Assembly (NCBI GenBank): GCA_963772805.1
Contig: CAVYYU010000008.1
Coordinates: forward strand, 806,001 to 870,000
Reading direction: 5' to 3'
Length of the DNA stretch: 64,000 nt
Origin: Legionella_A sp963772805
GTDB taxonomy: Bacteria > Pseudomonadota > Gammaproteobacteria > Legionellales > Legionellaceae
The number at the start of each line of letters is the position of its first letter. Positions within the stretch are counted from its first letter, which is position 1. The translations under genes and the position numbers were made by a program. The notes under the pieces were generated by a model, which saw only the letters and a program-made list of their open reading frames with translations, was not told the DNA's origin and did not search any database. Positions 34,344 to 46,100 of this stretch are shown here, piece after piece.

Positions 34344-35192
34344 TCATTGGCGGTTTTTAATCCTGCGTATCAAACCATTTAATACATTACCTGGCCCAAC
34401 TTCTTTAAACGTTATATCAGGTTTTTCTTGTAAATATTCTATAGTTTTAGTCCATTGTACAGGGTTGACGATTTGCTGAATCAAATTCGTTTTTATCTTG
34501 GCTGGATGATAAGGTGCCGCATCAACATTGGAGATAACTGGTCGCTTGGGTGTTGCAAATTCCATTGGTAATATAAACTCTTCAAAAGCTTGTTGCGCTT
34601 TAAACATATACAAGGAATGAAATGCCCCACTTACCTTTAGCTTAATAAACGAAACGTTTGGTAATGCTGTAAATATTATTTGTGCGCGATCAATATCTTC
34701 TTTAGGACCAGTCAATACGATTTGTTGATAAGTATTATAGTTTGCTACGGTAATCGTAGTTAGCATCGCTTCTTGTAGAACTGTGGTGATGACTTCCTCA
34801 TCCAACCCAATGACAGCAGCCATTCCCCCACCCTCTTCTTTGCCCATTAACTCCCCCCGTTTTTTAACAAGAGATAATCCAGTGGCAAAATCAAAAACGC
34901 CTGCTGCAAATAGTGCGCTGTATTCTCCTAAACTATGTCCAGCAACAAAATCAGGCAGAGGCTCATCATCAACCAGTATTTTTAAATACATGAGAGCATT
35001 AACCACATACAATGCCGGCTGGGTGTATTCAGTCCGGTTCAACTCTTGAGGTGCGCTCCCACTGCAAACGGCTTCGATAGAATAACCCAAGACCTCATCT
35101 GCTTGTTTGGTATAGTCCCTAAACATATCAAATAAAGACTGCCCCATACCGACGAATTGTGAGCCCTGCCCTGGAAAAAGATAAGCAATCAT
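34344..35192 (-). CDS. Stand-alone malonyl-CoA:ACP transacylase (trans-AT)
   Basis: A 282-residue FabD-like acyltransferase. The nucleophile is in V-A-G-H-S-L-G-E-Y-S-A and the catalytic His in S-G-A-F-H-S, the F-H pattern that goes with malonyl selectivity. F-P-G-Q-G-S-Q near the start is the conserved active-site loop. None of the five PKS extension modules next door has an AT domain, so this enzyme most likely loads malonyl groups onto their carrier domains in trans. Its ATG overlaps the lyase stop by one base (TAATG), so the two genes are translationally coupled. It differs from a housekeeping FabD by this location. Confidence 0.9.
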   Translation of the reverse strand: MIAYLFPGQGSQFVGMGQSLFDMFRDYTKQADEVLGYSIEAVCSGSAPQELNRTEYTQPALYVVNALMYLKILVDDEPLPDFVAGHSLGEYSALFAAGVFDFATGLSLVKKRGELMGKEEGGGMAAVIGLDEEVITTVLQEAMLTTITVANYNTYQQIVLTGPKEDIDRAQIIFTALPNVSFIKLKVSGAFHSLYMFKAQQAFEEFILPMEFATPKRPVISNVDAAPYHPAKIKTNLIQQIVNPVQWTKTIEYLQEKPDITFKEVGPGNVLNGLIRRIKNRQ

Positions 35193-36790
35193 TATATTTT
35201 GTTATCTTTTAACAGATTAATCACTACATTTATCTCTTCCGACATCGGACGACAAACTTCAATTTTTGGTGAATACTCACGAACTGTATGATAAATTTCT
35301 TGTGCTCTTGTGCTTGATTTCTCTATGCCGCGAAATTCTAACGCCTGTGTAGCTGCAAGCAATAAAATCGCTGTTAATCGTTCCAAATTAGCAACAGATT
35401 CCTGAAAATCTAGCGCCGCATGTGTTCCAAGACTATTTACATCCTGATTGTCTCCTTCTGTAGGCAATGTATAAGCTTGATGTGCCTGAGCTAATTTTCG
35501 ATTTTGCACCGTAAGCGCCGTAGCTAAAAGTTGCAAAGAGCGGAAACCGTTATGCTTATTGGGATCGGGCGCTAGATTAACTGGTAAATTGTGATTTTTA
35601 CGTGGGTGCACAAGATTGGCTAACAAAGCATGAATCCATGTGGAAGCTTGTGCTATATTCATTTTTAATATATCGCAGGCATCCGTAATATAGTAGCCCA
35701 TAAAATTAGCGCTATGGTAAATTTTATTTTCAGCAACATCTAACACTGGATTATCATTGATTGAATTCATTTCATTTTCAATCCAGCTAATAGCTCGCTG
35801 TAAATTATCCTGAAAGGGACCAAAGCCTTGTGGCACCGCGCGAATAGAATAATAATCCTGAACCGGTTTATGAGCCTCATCCATTTGACGAAGATCGTCT
35901 AAATCCGTCAATAACTGACTATTTTTCCAGAAATCGATAAAAAACTGGTTCACATCGATTTCACTAGGATGTTTTTTCAGCTGATGCACCATCGGATGAT
36001 AAGCACTGCTAATCACCAGTAATGCCTCCAGTGTCATAGCGATAGCAGCTAACATTTGCTTAAACAGGCGCTTTAAATCATAAACAGCCAGACTTGCTAT
36101 TGCTGTCATAAATGAAGTGCCATTAATGAGCGCAAGTCCATCACGCAACACAGGTCTATAAGGAGTGAGGCCCGCTCTATGTATCGCTTCAGGCGCCATC
36201 ATGATAGCCCCCTGATAGTTAACCGCCACCTCCTCACCAATAAGTGCTGATGCAATCATGGCTAAAGGTATTAAATCTCCACTCGCACCAATCGAGCCAT
36301 AGCAATTCACTACGGGTGTAATGTCAGCATTGATAAACGCTAGTAATGCATTAATTAGTTCGGGATGAACACCAGAATACCCCTGAGCCAAGCAATGCGC
36401 CCGCAACATCATAGTCACACGAACAATAGAAGGTGAAACAGCATTACCGATGCCACAAGAAAGAGAGCGAATAATATTTTCCTGCCGATTATTGATGCTC
36501 TCATAATAATCCAGAGCTTCTGTTTCCTTGATAGCAGAATCTATATATCGTACTTGATCCCCGAAATTTGTATTGATGCCATAGATTGGCACCCTGGAGT
36601 CAACGTGGACTTTCAAAAATTGATAAGCCGTATCGATTACCTGATGCGCTTCAGATCCAACAACAACTTTCGATGATTTTTTAAGTAATTTTTTTGCGCT
36701 GTTTATGGTTAATCGACAACCATGGCCAATAGAGAGAAATTGGTTATTTAAACTATTCTCAACAACACTGCCCGCACTATTTTCACGCAT
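35192..36790 (-). CDS. MIO-type aromatic amino acid ammonia-lyase (probable PAL)
   Basis: A 532-residue member of the HAL/PAL/TAL family. A169-S170-G171 in G-A-S-G-D-L is the MIO prosthetic-group motif, and Tyr70 in Y-G-I-N-T-N-F-G is the catalytic tyrosine; family members usually have T-G-F-G. N-x-x-D-N-P-V-L and the Q-D-V-N-S-L-G loop are present. At the selectivity pair the residues are Ser109-Leu110 (compare S-H in HAL, F-L in cyanobacterial PAL, H-L in TAL), so substrate cannot be read off with certainty. Next to a PKS with an acyl-AMP ligase loading domain, the likely role is phenylalanine to trans-cinnamate as starter unit. An aminomutase is an alternative. Confidence 0.85.
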   Translation of the reverse strand: MRENSAGSVVENSLNNQFLSIGHGCRLTINSAKKLLKKSSKVVVGSEAHQVIDTAYQFLKVHVDSRVPIYGINTNFGDQVRYIDSAIKETEALDYYESINNRQENIIRSLSCGIGNAVSPSIVRVTMMLRAHCLAQGYSGVHPELINALLAFINADITPVVNCYGSIGASGDLIPLAMIASALIGEEVAVNYQGAIMMAPEAIHRAGLTPYRPVLRDGLALINGTSFMTAIASLAVYDLKRLFKQMLAAIAMTLEALLVISSAYHPMVHQLKKHPSEIDVNQFFIDFWKNSQLLTDLDDLRQMDEAHKPVQDYYSIRAVPQGFGPFQDNLQRAISWIENEMNSINDNPVLDVAENKIYHSANFMGYYITDACDILKMNIAQASTWIHALLANLVHPRKNHNLPVNLAPDPNKHNGFRSLQLLATALTVQNRKLAQAHQAYTLPTEGDNQDVNSLGTHAALDFQESVANLERLTAILLLAATQALEFRGIEKSSTRAQEIYHTVREYSPKIEVCRPMSEEINVVINLLKDNKI

Positions 36791-37087
36791 TTTCTATATT
36801 ATCAAAGTCCAATTGAATATCCCTATGCTGAATGAGTCCGTTTAGTATAAAACCGACTTAATTATATGACGTATTATCTCTATCTCACCAAGCCCCGTCA
36901 TGAGTTACGATATTTTTAGAGCGAAAATTACTGCCACGACCGCTCTTTAAAACGTCGACTAAAACAGACTTCACAATAAATATTATAAATTAAACTGCGT
37001 AACAATCACTCGGCTCGTGAGTATCTTACAGTCTATAATAGGAATTTGAATATAGTTATTTAAAAAATTTATTACAAACTTTATTAT

Positions 37088-37126
37088 TATGAGTTATCGT
37101 CATAACCTATGAGAATATTGTCATAA
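37088..37126. promoter_or_regulatory. Tandem operator-like repeat upstream of the PKS
   Basis: TATGAGTTATCGTCATAA (37088) and TATGAGAATATTGTCATAA (37108) start 20 bp apart, two helical turns, on the same DNA face. This suits cooperative regulator binding. No regulator gene is adjacent. Confidence 0.55.
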
Positions 37127-37127
37127 G

Positions 37128-37157
37128 TTCCGGGGTTTTTTTAGTACCCCTGGAAAA
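37128..37157. promoter_or_regulatory. Leader hairpin before the PKS start
   Basis: TTCCGGGGT pairs with ACCCCTGGAA (one bulge) around a T-rich loop, directly upstream of the ribosome binding site. It could influence translation initiation or mRNA stability. Confidence 0.45.
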
Positions 37158-37170
37158 ATGGAAGTAATTT

Positions 37171-40100
37171 ATGGACATGATCACCACCGTTTTACAACAA
37201 AGAGCTCAAAAAAATCCCCAACAGAAAGCTGCACTTTATTTACACGATGGCGAGCAAGAAACAGCATGCTTGACTTACAGCGAGCTGGATGAAAAAGCAA
37301 ATAATATTGCTACATGGCTGCAAGACAATGAAATGGCTGGCTGTCGCATACTACTGCTATACCCGGCCGGCTTGGACTTTATGAGCAGCTTGCTTGGATG
37401 TTGGTATGCCGGTGCGATTGCAGTACCTGTCAGTTGTCCAAAAAAAGATGAATTTGCAGCACATCAAGCATTATTAAATTCGATTGCCGAAGATGCGGAT
37501 ATTTCCGCCATTTTTACGCTGGATACTCTTCGTCTAACTGTCAAATCGCATCTGACTAAATCAGTCCAAGTTTTAGCAACCGATAAGCTCAAGAAAAACA
37601 AGACGAGACACTATCGCCCCACCAGCATTGATGAAGACACCATTGCCTATTTGCAATACACATCAGGATCAACCTCTACCCCCAAAGCGGCTGTAATTAC
37701 TCACGGTAATTTACGACACAGTTTAAAAGAAACGCTCAAGATTTGGCATTACACTAAAAACAGCATTACCTTGAACTGGGCACCGCATACTCATGTATAT
37801 GGCCTGGTATGCGGCATCCTGATGCCACTTTACCATGGTACATTGACTATCATTATTCCTGCTGCCGCTGTAATTAAAAAACCATTGGTATGGCTGTCGG
37901 CCATATCTAAATATCGAGTGACACACAGTGGTTGTCCCAACTTTGGCTATGATTTATGCCTCCGTAATATTGAAGAAGAATCCCTTGCCAGCCTACAGTT
38001 ACAACATTGGAAAGTGGCCGTAAATGGAGGCGATATTGTTCAACCTCAAACGTTAATGGCTTTTTCGAAAAAATTTCGTGTTTGCGGCTTCAAATTAAGG
38101 CAATTTTGCGCAGCGTATGGCATGTCAGAATTATCGGGCGCGATTGCCACAACCCCCTTAAAGCACGAGCCTGTAATTTATACGTTGCATACAGAAAATC
38201 AGCAGCGAGTCAGTAGCGGTCATTTATTACCAGGTTTGCACGCCATCACCGTTGATCCAGAAACCGGCATACCCGTCGCTATAGGTGAGATTGGAGAAAT
38301 CTATCTATCAGGTAAGTCCCTAGTCAGTGGTTACTGGCGAAGACCCACAGAAACAAATGAGGTATTCAATATTGCTGTTCCTGGTCATTCGCTCACCTAT
38401 TTCAGAACGGGTGATCTTGGCTGTATTCATAATGATGAAATTTATTTAACAGGACGGTTAAAAGAAGTCATGGTTATCTATGGAAAGAAATATTACCCAT
38501 TAGATTTGGAAATCACCGTAGCTCAATCATTAAAAGTCATGGGGATAAAGTTACCACAGGTTGTTTTTTCTTCAGAAATGGCTAATCGAGAAGTCGTGAC
38601 TGTGATTCAAGAGCTAACGGAAAACCCAGACCAGACTCAATACGATTTGATAACCGACACAATTCGTCATGCCATTACAAAAGTACATGGAGTCAATATA
38701 TATCAGGTGGTATTTATCCCCGCAGGCACGCTCCCTAAAACAACAAGTGGTAAATTGCAGCGCAAGAAATGCCAATTATCATTTGAACAACACCAACTGA
38801 CATGCTTCAACCGAGATAACAAGATAAATGCAGTACAGTCACACCTGCATGAAGGCGAAATGAACCAATTTATCGACTTGGTAGCAAATGTGCTAAAACT
38901 CGATAAAAATAAAATAGACATACAAGCCCCCCTTAGCCGATATGCTTTTGACTCAATCAATATTATCCATCTCACCACGCTACTCAATGAAACGTATCAA
39001 CTGTCGATATCCCCTACCGCATTGTATGAATATGCAACCCTGTCAGAATTTTATAGCCATCGGCTGGGGAAAAACACGAGCCCCACTGCCATAGAAAAAA
39101 CAGAACAACCTTTAAATCAGACAAATGACATTGCCATTATCGGAATAAGTGGCCTGTTTCCAGAAGCGCCTGACCTTGATACCTTCTGGGATAATTTAGT
39201 AGAAGGAAAAAATTGTATTACCGAAGTGCCATCATCAAGGTGGAACTGGCATGATTTAACCATTCAATGGGGTGGATTTATTGATGGTCTTGATAAATTT
39301 GATGCTGATTTTTTTAATATATCTCCGCGTGAAGCAGCACTTATCGATCCGCAACAACGACTATTTTTACAAACCGTTTGGAAAAGCATTGAAGATGCAG
39401 GATACACAAAATCTACGCTTGCCCAATTAAAAACCGGATTATTTGTTGGGGTGTTTAATCACGACTATGCGGAATTATTACAAAGAAACGAGGTCATGGA
39501 TGCATACCTAACCACAAGCACGTTGCATAGCATGATTGCCAATCGCATTTCATATTTTTTTGATTTCAATGGCCCCAGTGAAGCCATTGATACTGCCTGC
39601 TCAAGCTCATTGGTTGCCATTCATCATGCTGTGCGAGCCATTCAGCAAGGTGATTGTGAATTAGCAATCGCCGGAGGAGTTAATGCCTTAATTACACCCA
39701 CAGCATTCATCTCAGCTAGAAAAGCAGGTATGTTAAGCGAGGATGGGCTTTGCAAAACATTCGATGAACAAGCCAATGGCTATGTGCGCAGCGAAGGCGT
39801 CGGTGCCCTTTTATTAAAAAAATTATCACGCGCTTTAGCCGATGATGATTCAATCTATGGTGTGATCAAAGGCACGGCGATTAATCATGGGGGACATGTC
39901 AGTTCATTAACCGCACCCAACCCAAACGCACAAGCAGATGTCATCATGTCGGCCTGTCGACGCGCCCACGTTCCAATCAATACCATTCAATTCATCGAAA
40001 CGCATGGCACAGGAACCCCACTTGGCGATCCGATTGAAATTAATGGATTAAAAAAGGCTTTTCAACAGCTGGCATTGGAACAAGATTTACCATCAATGCC

Positions 40101-43100
40101 CAAACAGTATTGTGGATTAGGCGCCGTCAAAACCAATATTGGCCATTTAGAATCTGCAGCAGGGATTGCAGGAGTCATTAAACTTTTATTAGCGCTAAAA
40201 CATGAGAGCATGCCTGCTAATATCCATTTGAATCAATTAAATCCATATATTCAACTCGAAGATAGTCCATTCTATGTAGTCAATCAATCCACCTCATGGC
40301 CAAAAATAGCAGGCGGCACACCAAGAAGGGCCGGAATCAGTTCATTTGGATTTGGTGGTGCAAATGCGCATGTGATTTTGGAGGAAAGCCCAAAGTCTAA
40401 TCCTCCAGATTGTCAGGAGAATGTAGCAACGCACCCTCACCACCAATCTTATATTATCCCCATATCGGCTATGACGGCATCTGCCCTTCAACAACGCATG
40501 GCGGATTTATTAACTTGGTTAAAACGTCAAAACAAAGCACCTTGTTTAGCGGCGATCAGTTACACTTTAGCCGTTGGCAGGGAACATTTTTCACATCGAT
40601 TTGCCATGATTGCGAAAACCGTCTCTGAACTGGAGCAACAATTATCTAACGTTTTGTCGCAAAACCCCAGTGTCCTGGACACATCAACTGAAAATCCGCT
40701 GTATGATAGTTATCTTCTGGGAAATACGATCGATTGGCAGCAATATTATGGTGAATTTCAGGAAAAGATAGCATTGCCAAGCTATCCTTTTGCGCAAGCA
40801 TCGCATTGGATCGAAATCAATCAGAAGTCCAAGTCAAACTTACATACATTAATAGATGACAATATCTCTACGCAAAACACCATCCGGTTTCGTAAGCAAT
40901 TTTCAGGTTATGAATTTTATTTAGACGAGCATCAAATCAACGATGAATCTGTGTTGCCAGGCGTGGTGTGTATTGAGATGGCTCGCGCGGCAATGGAACT
41001 ATCCTCAATAGCCAGACCAGTGGCTGCCATAGATAATATTATGTGGCAAAAAACAATGAAAAAAATTGATTTAATCAATCCAGTTCACGTGATATTAATA
41101 CCTGGTGACCATTCGGTCGTATTTTTAATTACCGATCACACCGAATCAACAGAGTTTGTGAAGGGGGAGTTTCAATATTCAAAAGACATCATCAGTCCTG
41201 ACGGCACGATGCTGGATATACAAACACTGAAGTCATCGCTCCTTCATCGCCAAACAACAGAAGAAATATACAACTATTTTAAACAAGCAGGCATTGTTTA
41301 TGGTCCACATTTCCAGGTCATCCAAGACTTACAATTTAACGATACACAGGTATTAGCGGAATTAGCACTTGCAGCATCCCTGTTAACCGATTCAAATGAA
41401 TTTATTTTGCATCCCTGTTTATTCGATGGCATTTTGCAAACCACGCAAGCCTTGCTTAAACAGCGTGAAACGCTCTATATCCCTTTATCAATTCAACACA
41501 TGAAGCAGTACGCAGCCCTACCCCGCACCTGTTTTGTTTACGTCCACGAAGTCTCGCAAGGAAATCAGCAGAACCTTGTCAACTGCAATATTCAGGTACT
41601 CGATCATGCCGGTGCATTGGTTTTAAATATTGATGGATTTACTCTGCGTGCCATCGCAAAAAAACCAAATAACTCACAAACAACACTGCAATATTACCAG
41701 CCTGTATGGATTGAAAAAGCACCCAATCACCATCCGTTGGATACTCATGCTTCAGTGTTAATTCTCGGTCATTGTGAAAAGACCATTCATGCCATGCAAA
41801 CGCAGTTTGCACGCAACAATGTCACCTGCCAGCTCATTCATAATCTTGAGGATGAAGCCAGCATCATCGCATCGCTTGCTGACTATATTATAGTCGTATT
41901 AGATCCACTAACAGCTAATGATATAGCTGATCCGATATTGCAGCGATCATTGGAAAAAACCTACTATCTTGCCTATGCAATTGCCCGCAATGTGATAGCG
42001 CTAAAACCCCAACATCGCACGCAAATTATTTTTGTAAGTCAAACACCATCCATATTTTCACGAGCGCTCGTTGGATTATGTAAAACGTTACCGCTTGAAC
42101 AATTGAATATTATTTGTCGTTATCTTGAGTTACCCAATCTTAGTGTTCTACAACATGAAATCACACAAAGTGAAATTGACGTGCGATATGATGTGCAAAA
42201 TCGTCGATTTGTACCACGTTATCAGGTCATTACAGACGCACCCGCCAGTAGCCTCCCCCCTATTCTGAAAAAAAACGGGATCTATTTGATTACGGGCGGT
42301 CTTGGTGGACTAGGTTATTTATTTGCAAAATATCTGGCAGAAGATTATCAAGCCAAGCTGGTTTTGGTCGGTCGCTCCCCACTCTCTGAACAGCATCAAC
42401 AATTACTTAACAGCTTAAAAAAGAACAAAGCAGCCGCTGTCTATATACAAGCCGATGTATCTTCCTTCGAGGGTGTTCAAGAACTCATTCATCAGACTAA
42501 GAAAAAATTTGGTAAAATCAACGGCATTATACATGCAGCAGGTGTCACCCAAGATGGGTTGATTATCAATAAAACAATAGACCATATGAAAACCGTTGCC
42601 GCCCCTAAAATTAACGGTACCTGCTATTTACACCTTGCAACCTCGAATGAACCATTAGATTTTTTTGTTTTATTCTCATCGATAGCCGCGACGTTTGGTA
42701 ATGCGGGGCAAAGTGATTATGCCTACGCCAATTGTTTCCTGGATGAATTTGCAAGCATGCGTGAGCAACAACAATTACAGGGACATTGTTCAGGACGAAC
42801 GCTCTCTATTAATTGGCCGTTATGGCAAGAAGGTGGTTTAACCATAGCACCTGAATACCAACAATGGCTTGAACAAACGATGGGTATTGTCAGCCTCACC
42901 ACCCAACAGGGATTACAGGCATTTTCCCAATTACTCCAACACAATGGCAGCAATGGTGTTGTTCTGCCAGGGAATCAATCATTACTTGTCAAAACATTAA
43001 ATAATCGCTTAAGTATTAATCAGCCAACTAACGAAAAATCCAGTGCTGACAATCAAAGTTTACACGAACACACCAACCATTTTTTAAAGCAACTCTTAGC

Positions 43101-46100
43101 CGATACCACTCAACGCGCCGCTGATAGTATTGATGAGCATATAGCGCTTGAACAATATGGTATTGATTCGTTAATGATCATTGACCTGAATCAGAGATTG
43201 TCAAAAATAGTGAAGGGGTTACCACAAACGTTGTTTTTTGAATATCAAACTTTATCCGCTTTAACCCACTATTTTGTTGAAAATTGGGCGAATGAATTGG
43301 GTCAATATTTTTCTGGGGCAATAGTCACTCAAACTGCCGTGAATGACTTCACCCTCACCTCTACACCCAGTCAAGTCGTCAATATTAAAACAGAGTGCAT
43401 GGGAGCCGTAGATATTGCCATTATCGGCATCGATGGGCGTTACCCACAATCCACTGATTTAACTGAATTTTGGAATAATCTTGTTTCTGGTAAAGACTGT
43501 ATTACTGAGATCCCCAACAACCGTTGGAATTGGAAAGATCTTTTCGATGCCAATAAAGATACTACGAACAAAATATACAGCAAATGGGGCGGCTTTCTTG
43601 CCGATCATGATCAATTTGACCCCCTGTTTTTTAATATTTCACCGCGAGAGGCATCTCTCATGGATCCACAAGAACGATTGTTTTTAGAAACTGCCTGGAA
43701 AACAATTGAGAATGCCGGCTACCCGCGAGAGCAATTGGCCGGAAAAAATATCGGCGTATATGTCGGCGTGATGTATAGCGAATACCAGTTGTTCGGAAAT
43801 GAAGGGAGTGATTCGTCGTTTGTACCAACCCACTCCATGTTTTCTTCAATAGCCAATCGCGTTTCGTATTGGTTTGACTTTCATGGGCCAAGCATGGCTC
43901 TGGATACCATGTGCTCCTCGTCACTCACCGCAATCCATTTGGCATGTCAAAGTATTCGCGATGGCGAGTGTTCATTGGCACTTGCAGGTGGAGTCAACCT
44001 CTCATTGCATCAAAATAAATATTTATTACTCAGTCATGGTAAATTTTTATCCAGTGATGGGCACTGTCGCAGTTTTGGTGAGGGAGGAGATGGTTATGTG
44101 CCTGGCGAGGGCGTTGGTGCCGTGTTATTGAAACCCCTGTCACAAGCCATTAAGGATAACGATTACATTTACGCGGTGATTAAGGGCAGTCAGATTAATC
44201 ATGGCGGAAAAACGAATGGCTACACCGTGCCCAACCCCAATGCGCAAGCACAGCTCATTGCCGATACGTATCAAAAAGCAAATATATCTCCCTCAATGGT
44301 AAGCTATATTGAAGCACACGGAACGGGAACCTCGCTTGGTGATCCCATTGAAATAGCGGGATTAAATAAAATATTTATGCAAGCAGGCCGGAAGGACAAT
44401 TGCGCTCTTGGTTCGATAAAATCTAATATTGGACATTGTGAATCGGCCGCGGGCATTGCGGCAGTAAGCAAAGTAGTGCTGCAACTACAACACCGTATGT
44501 TAGTTCCCTCGCTCATGTCGGAAAGCTTAAATCCTAATATTAATTGGGAATCTACGCCCTTTACACTGCAACAAACCGCCAGCGAATGGAAGACACCTGA
44601 CATTTTGATCGATGGTCAACTTCAATCTGGCTCAAGGATTGCCGGAATCAGTTCGTTCGGCGCGGGTGGGTCAAATGCACATCTGATCTTATCGGAAGCT
44701 CCAAACCGGGTCTTATCTCCCATAACAAATAAATCATCTTATCTGCTCACGTTGTCTGCCAAAACTGAGATAGCATTACAACAACGCCTGCATGACTTAT
44801 TAAACTGGATCACCCAAAACCCATCGGCCAACATTGAGCAGGTCAGTTACACATTAAACTGCGGAAGAAGTCATTTCGATCATCGTTGTGCCATGGTGGT
44901 AGATTCAATTGAGGAAACGGCACGCCTATTACAACAACTGGATGCACCATCAAGAGTTGATAATATATTCTTCCAGGGAGAACTCAACAAGGAATCCAGT
45001 TTACCTCCAAATGATCCAAGAACAAGGTTGTATGAGGAAGCAAGAGCCTATATTGCCGGCAAAGCAATTGATTGGGATCGGTTGCATGCCAATGAATCAA
45101 AACAAAAAATCCCCCTACCTACATACCCTTTTGCAAAAGAACAATACTGGTACACAAGCGTAGACGACACAAACCATGATCAAGCGATAGAATTGCCACG
45201 ACAAAAGATAACGTTGCTCGATCAAGTCTGCTCGTTCTTAATGCAGCAAGTCATACAAATTTTGAAATTAACCAATCATACCGTGTCAGCTGAAAAAAGT
45301 TTGGGTGAGTATGGAATGGACTCAGTGCATTTTATTGAGCTTTCTAAATCCATAGCAGCACATTACAACATAGAATTTACGCCAGCCGTGTGGAATACCT
45401 ACAATGACCTCACCGCTATCAGCCAATATTTGGTCAATCAATATCCTAGAGAAATTGGTCGTGTTCATGATTTAGCGAACCAAAATCAATCGATTCAAAC
45501 ACCCCAAATCAGCATGCGGTCTGAACCCGTTGCATGGGATATTGCCGATCGTGCGTCATCTATACGCATCCATCACTCAGATCAAATTGACGCACCAACA
45601 CAAATTGCTGAAAATAGTAAGGTGCGTGACCAACACCCTATAGACACTATCGATGATATCGCAATCATTGGTATGCACGGGTTATTTCCCCAGTCTGATG
45701 ATTTGGCTACATTTTGGCAACAGATGATAGACGGCAAGGATTTTGTAACCGAAATACCCTCCGCGCGTTGGGATTGGCGCGATAATTTTGGTGACAGCAC
45801 ACAACAAACAGATAAAACGAACTCTAAATGGGGCAGCTTTATCAATCAGATTGACCATTTCGATGCGGGCTTTTTTAATCTTTCTGCTCGAGAAGCAAAT
45901 CTCATGGATCCACAGCATCGTTTGTTTTTGGAAACCGTCTGGAAAACTATCGAAGATGCGGGCTATAACCCCTTTGAATTATCATCACAAAACGTGGGTG
46001 TGTTTGCAGGTATAGAATTCAACGAATACCAAAGCTTAATTGCCAAACAGCAAAAAGATTTTCATGGCTTCATAGCCTCTGGTAATGCACCCAGTATGTT

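Larger units (their letters stand above)
36791..37170. promoter_or_regulatory. Divergent promoter region of the polyketide locus
   Basis: A 380-bp AT-rich gap between the lyase/AT operon (minus) and the PKS operon (plus). It must hold both promoters. GGAAG about seven bases before 37171 is the PKS ribosome binding site. No exact -35/-10 pair stood out to me. Confidence 0.6.
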
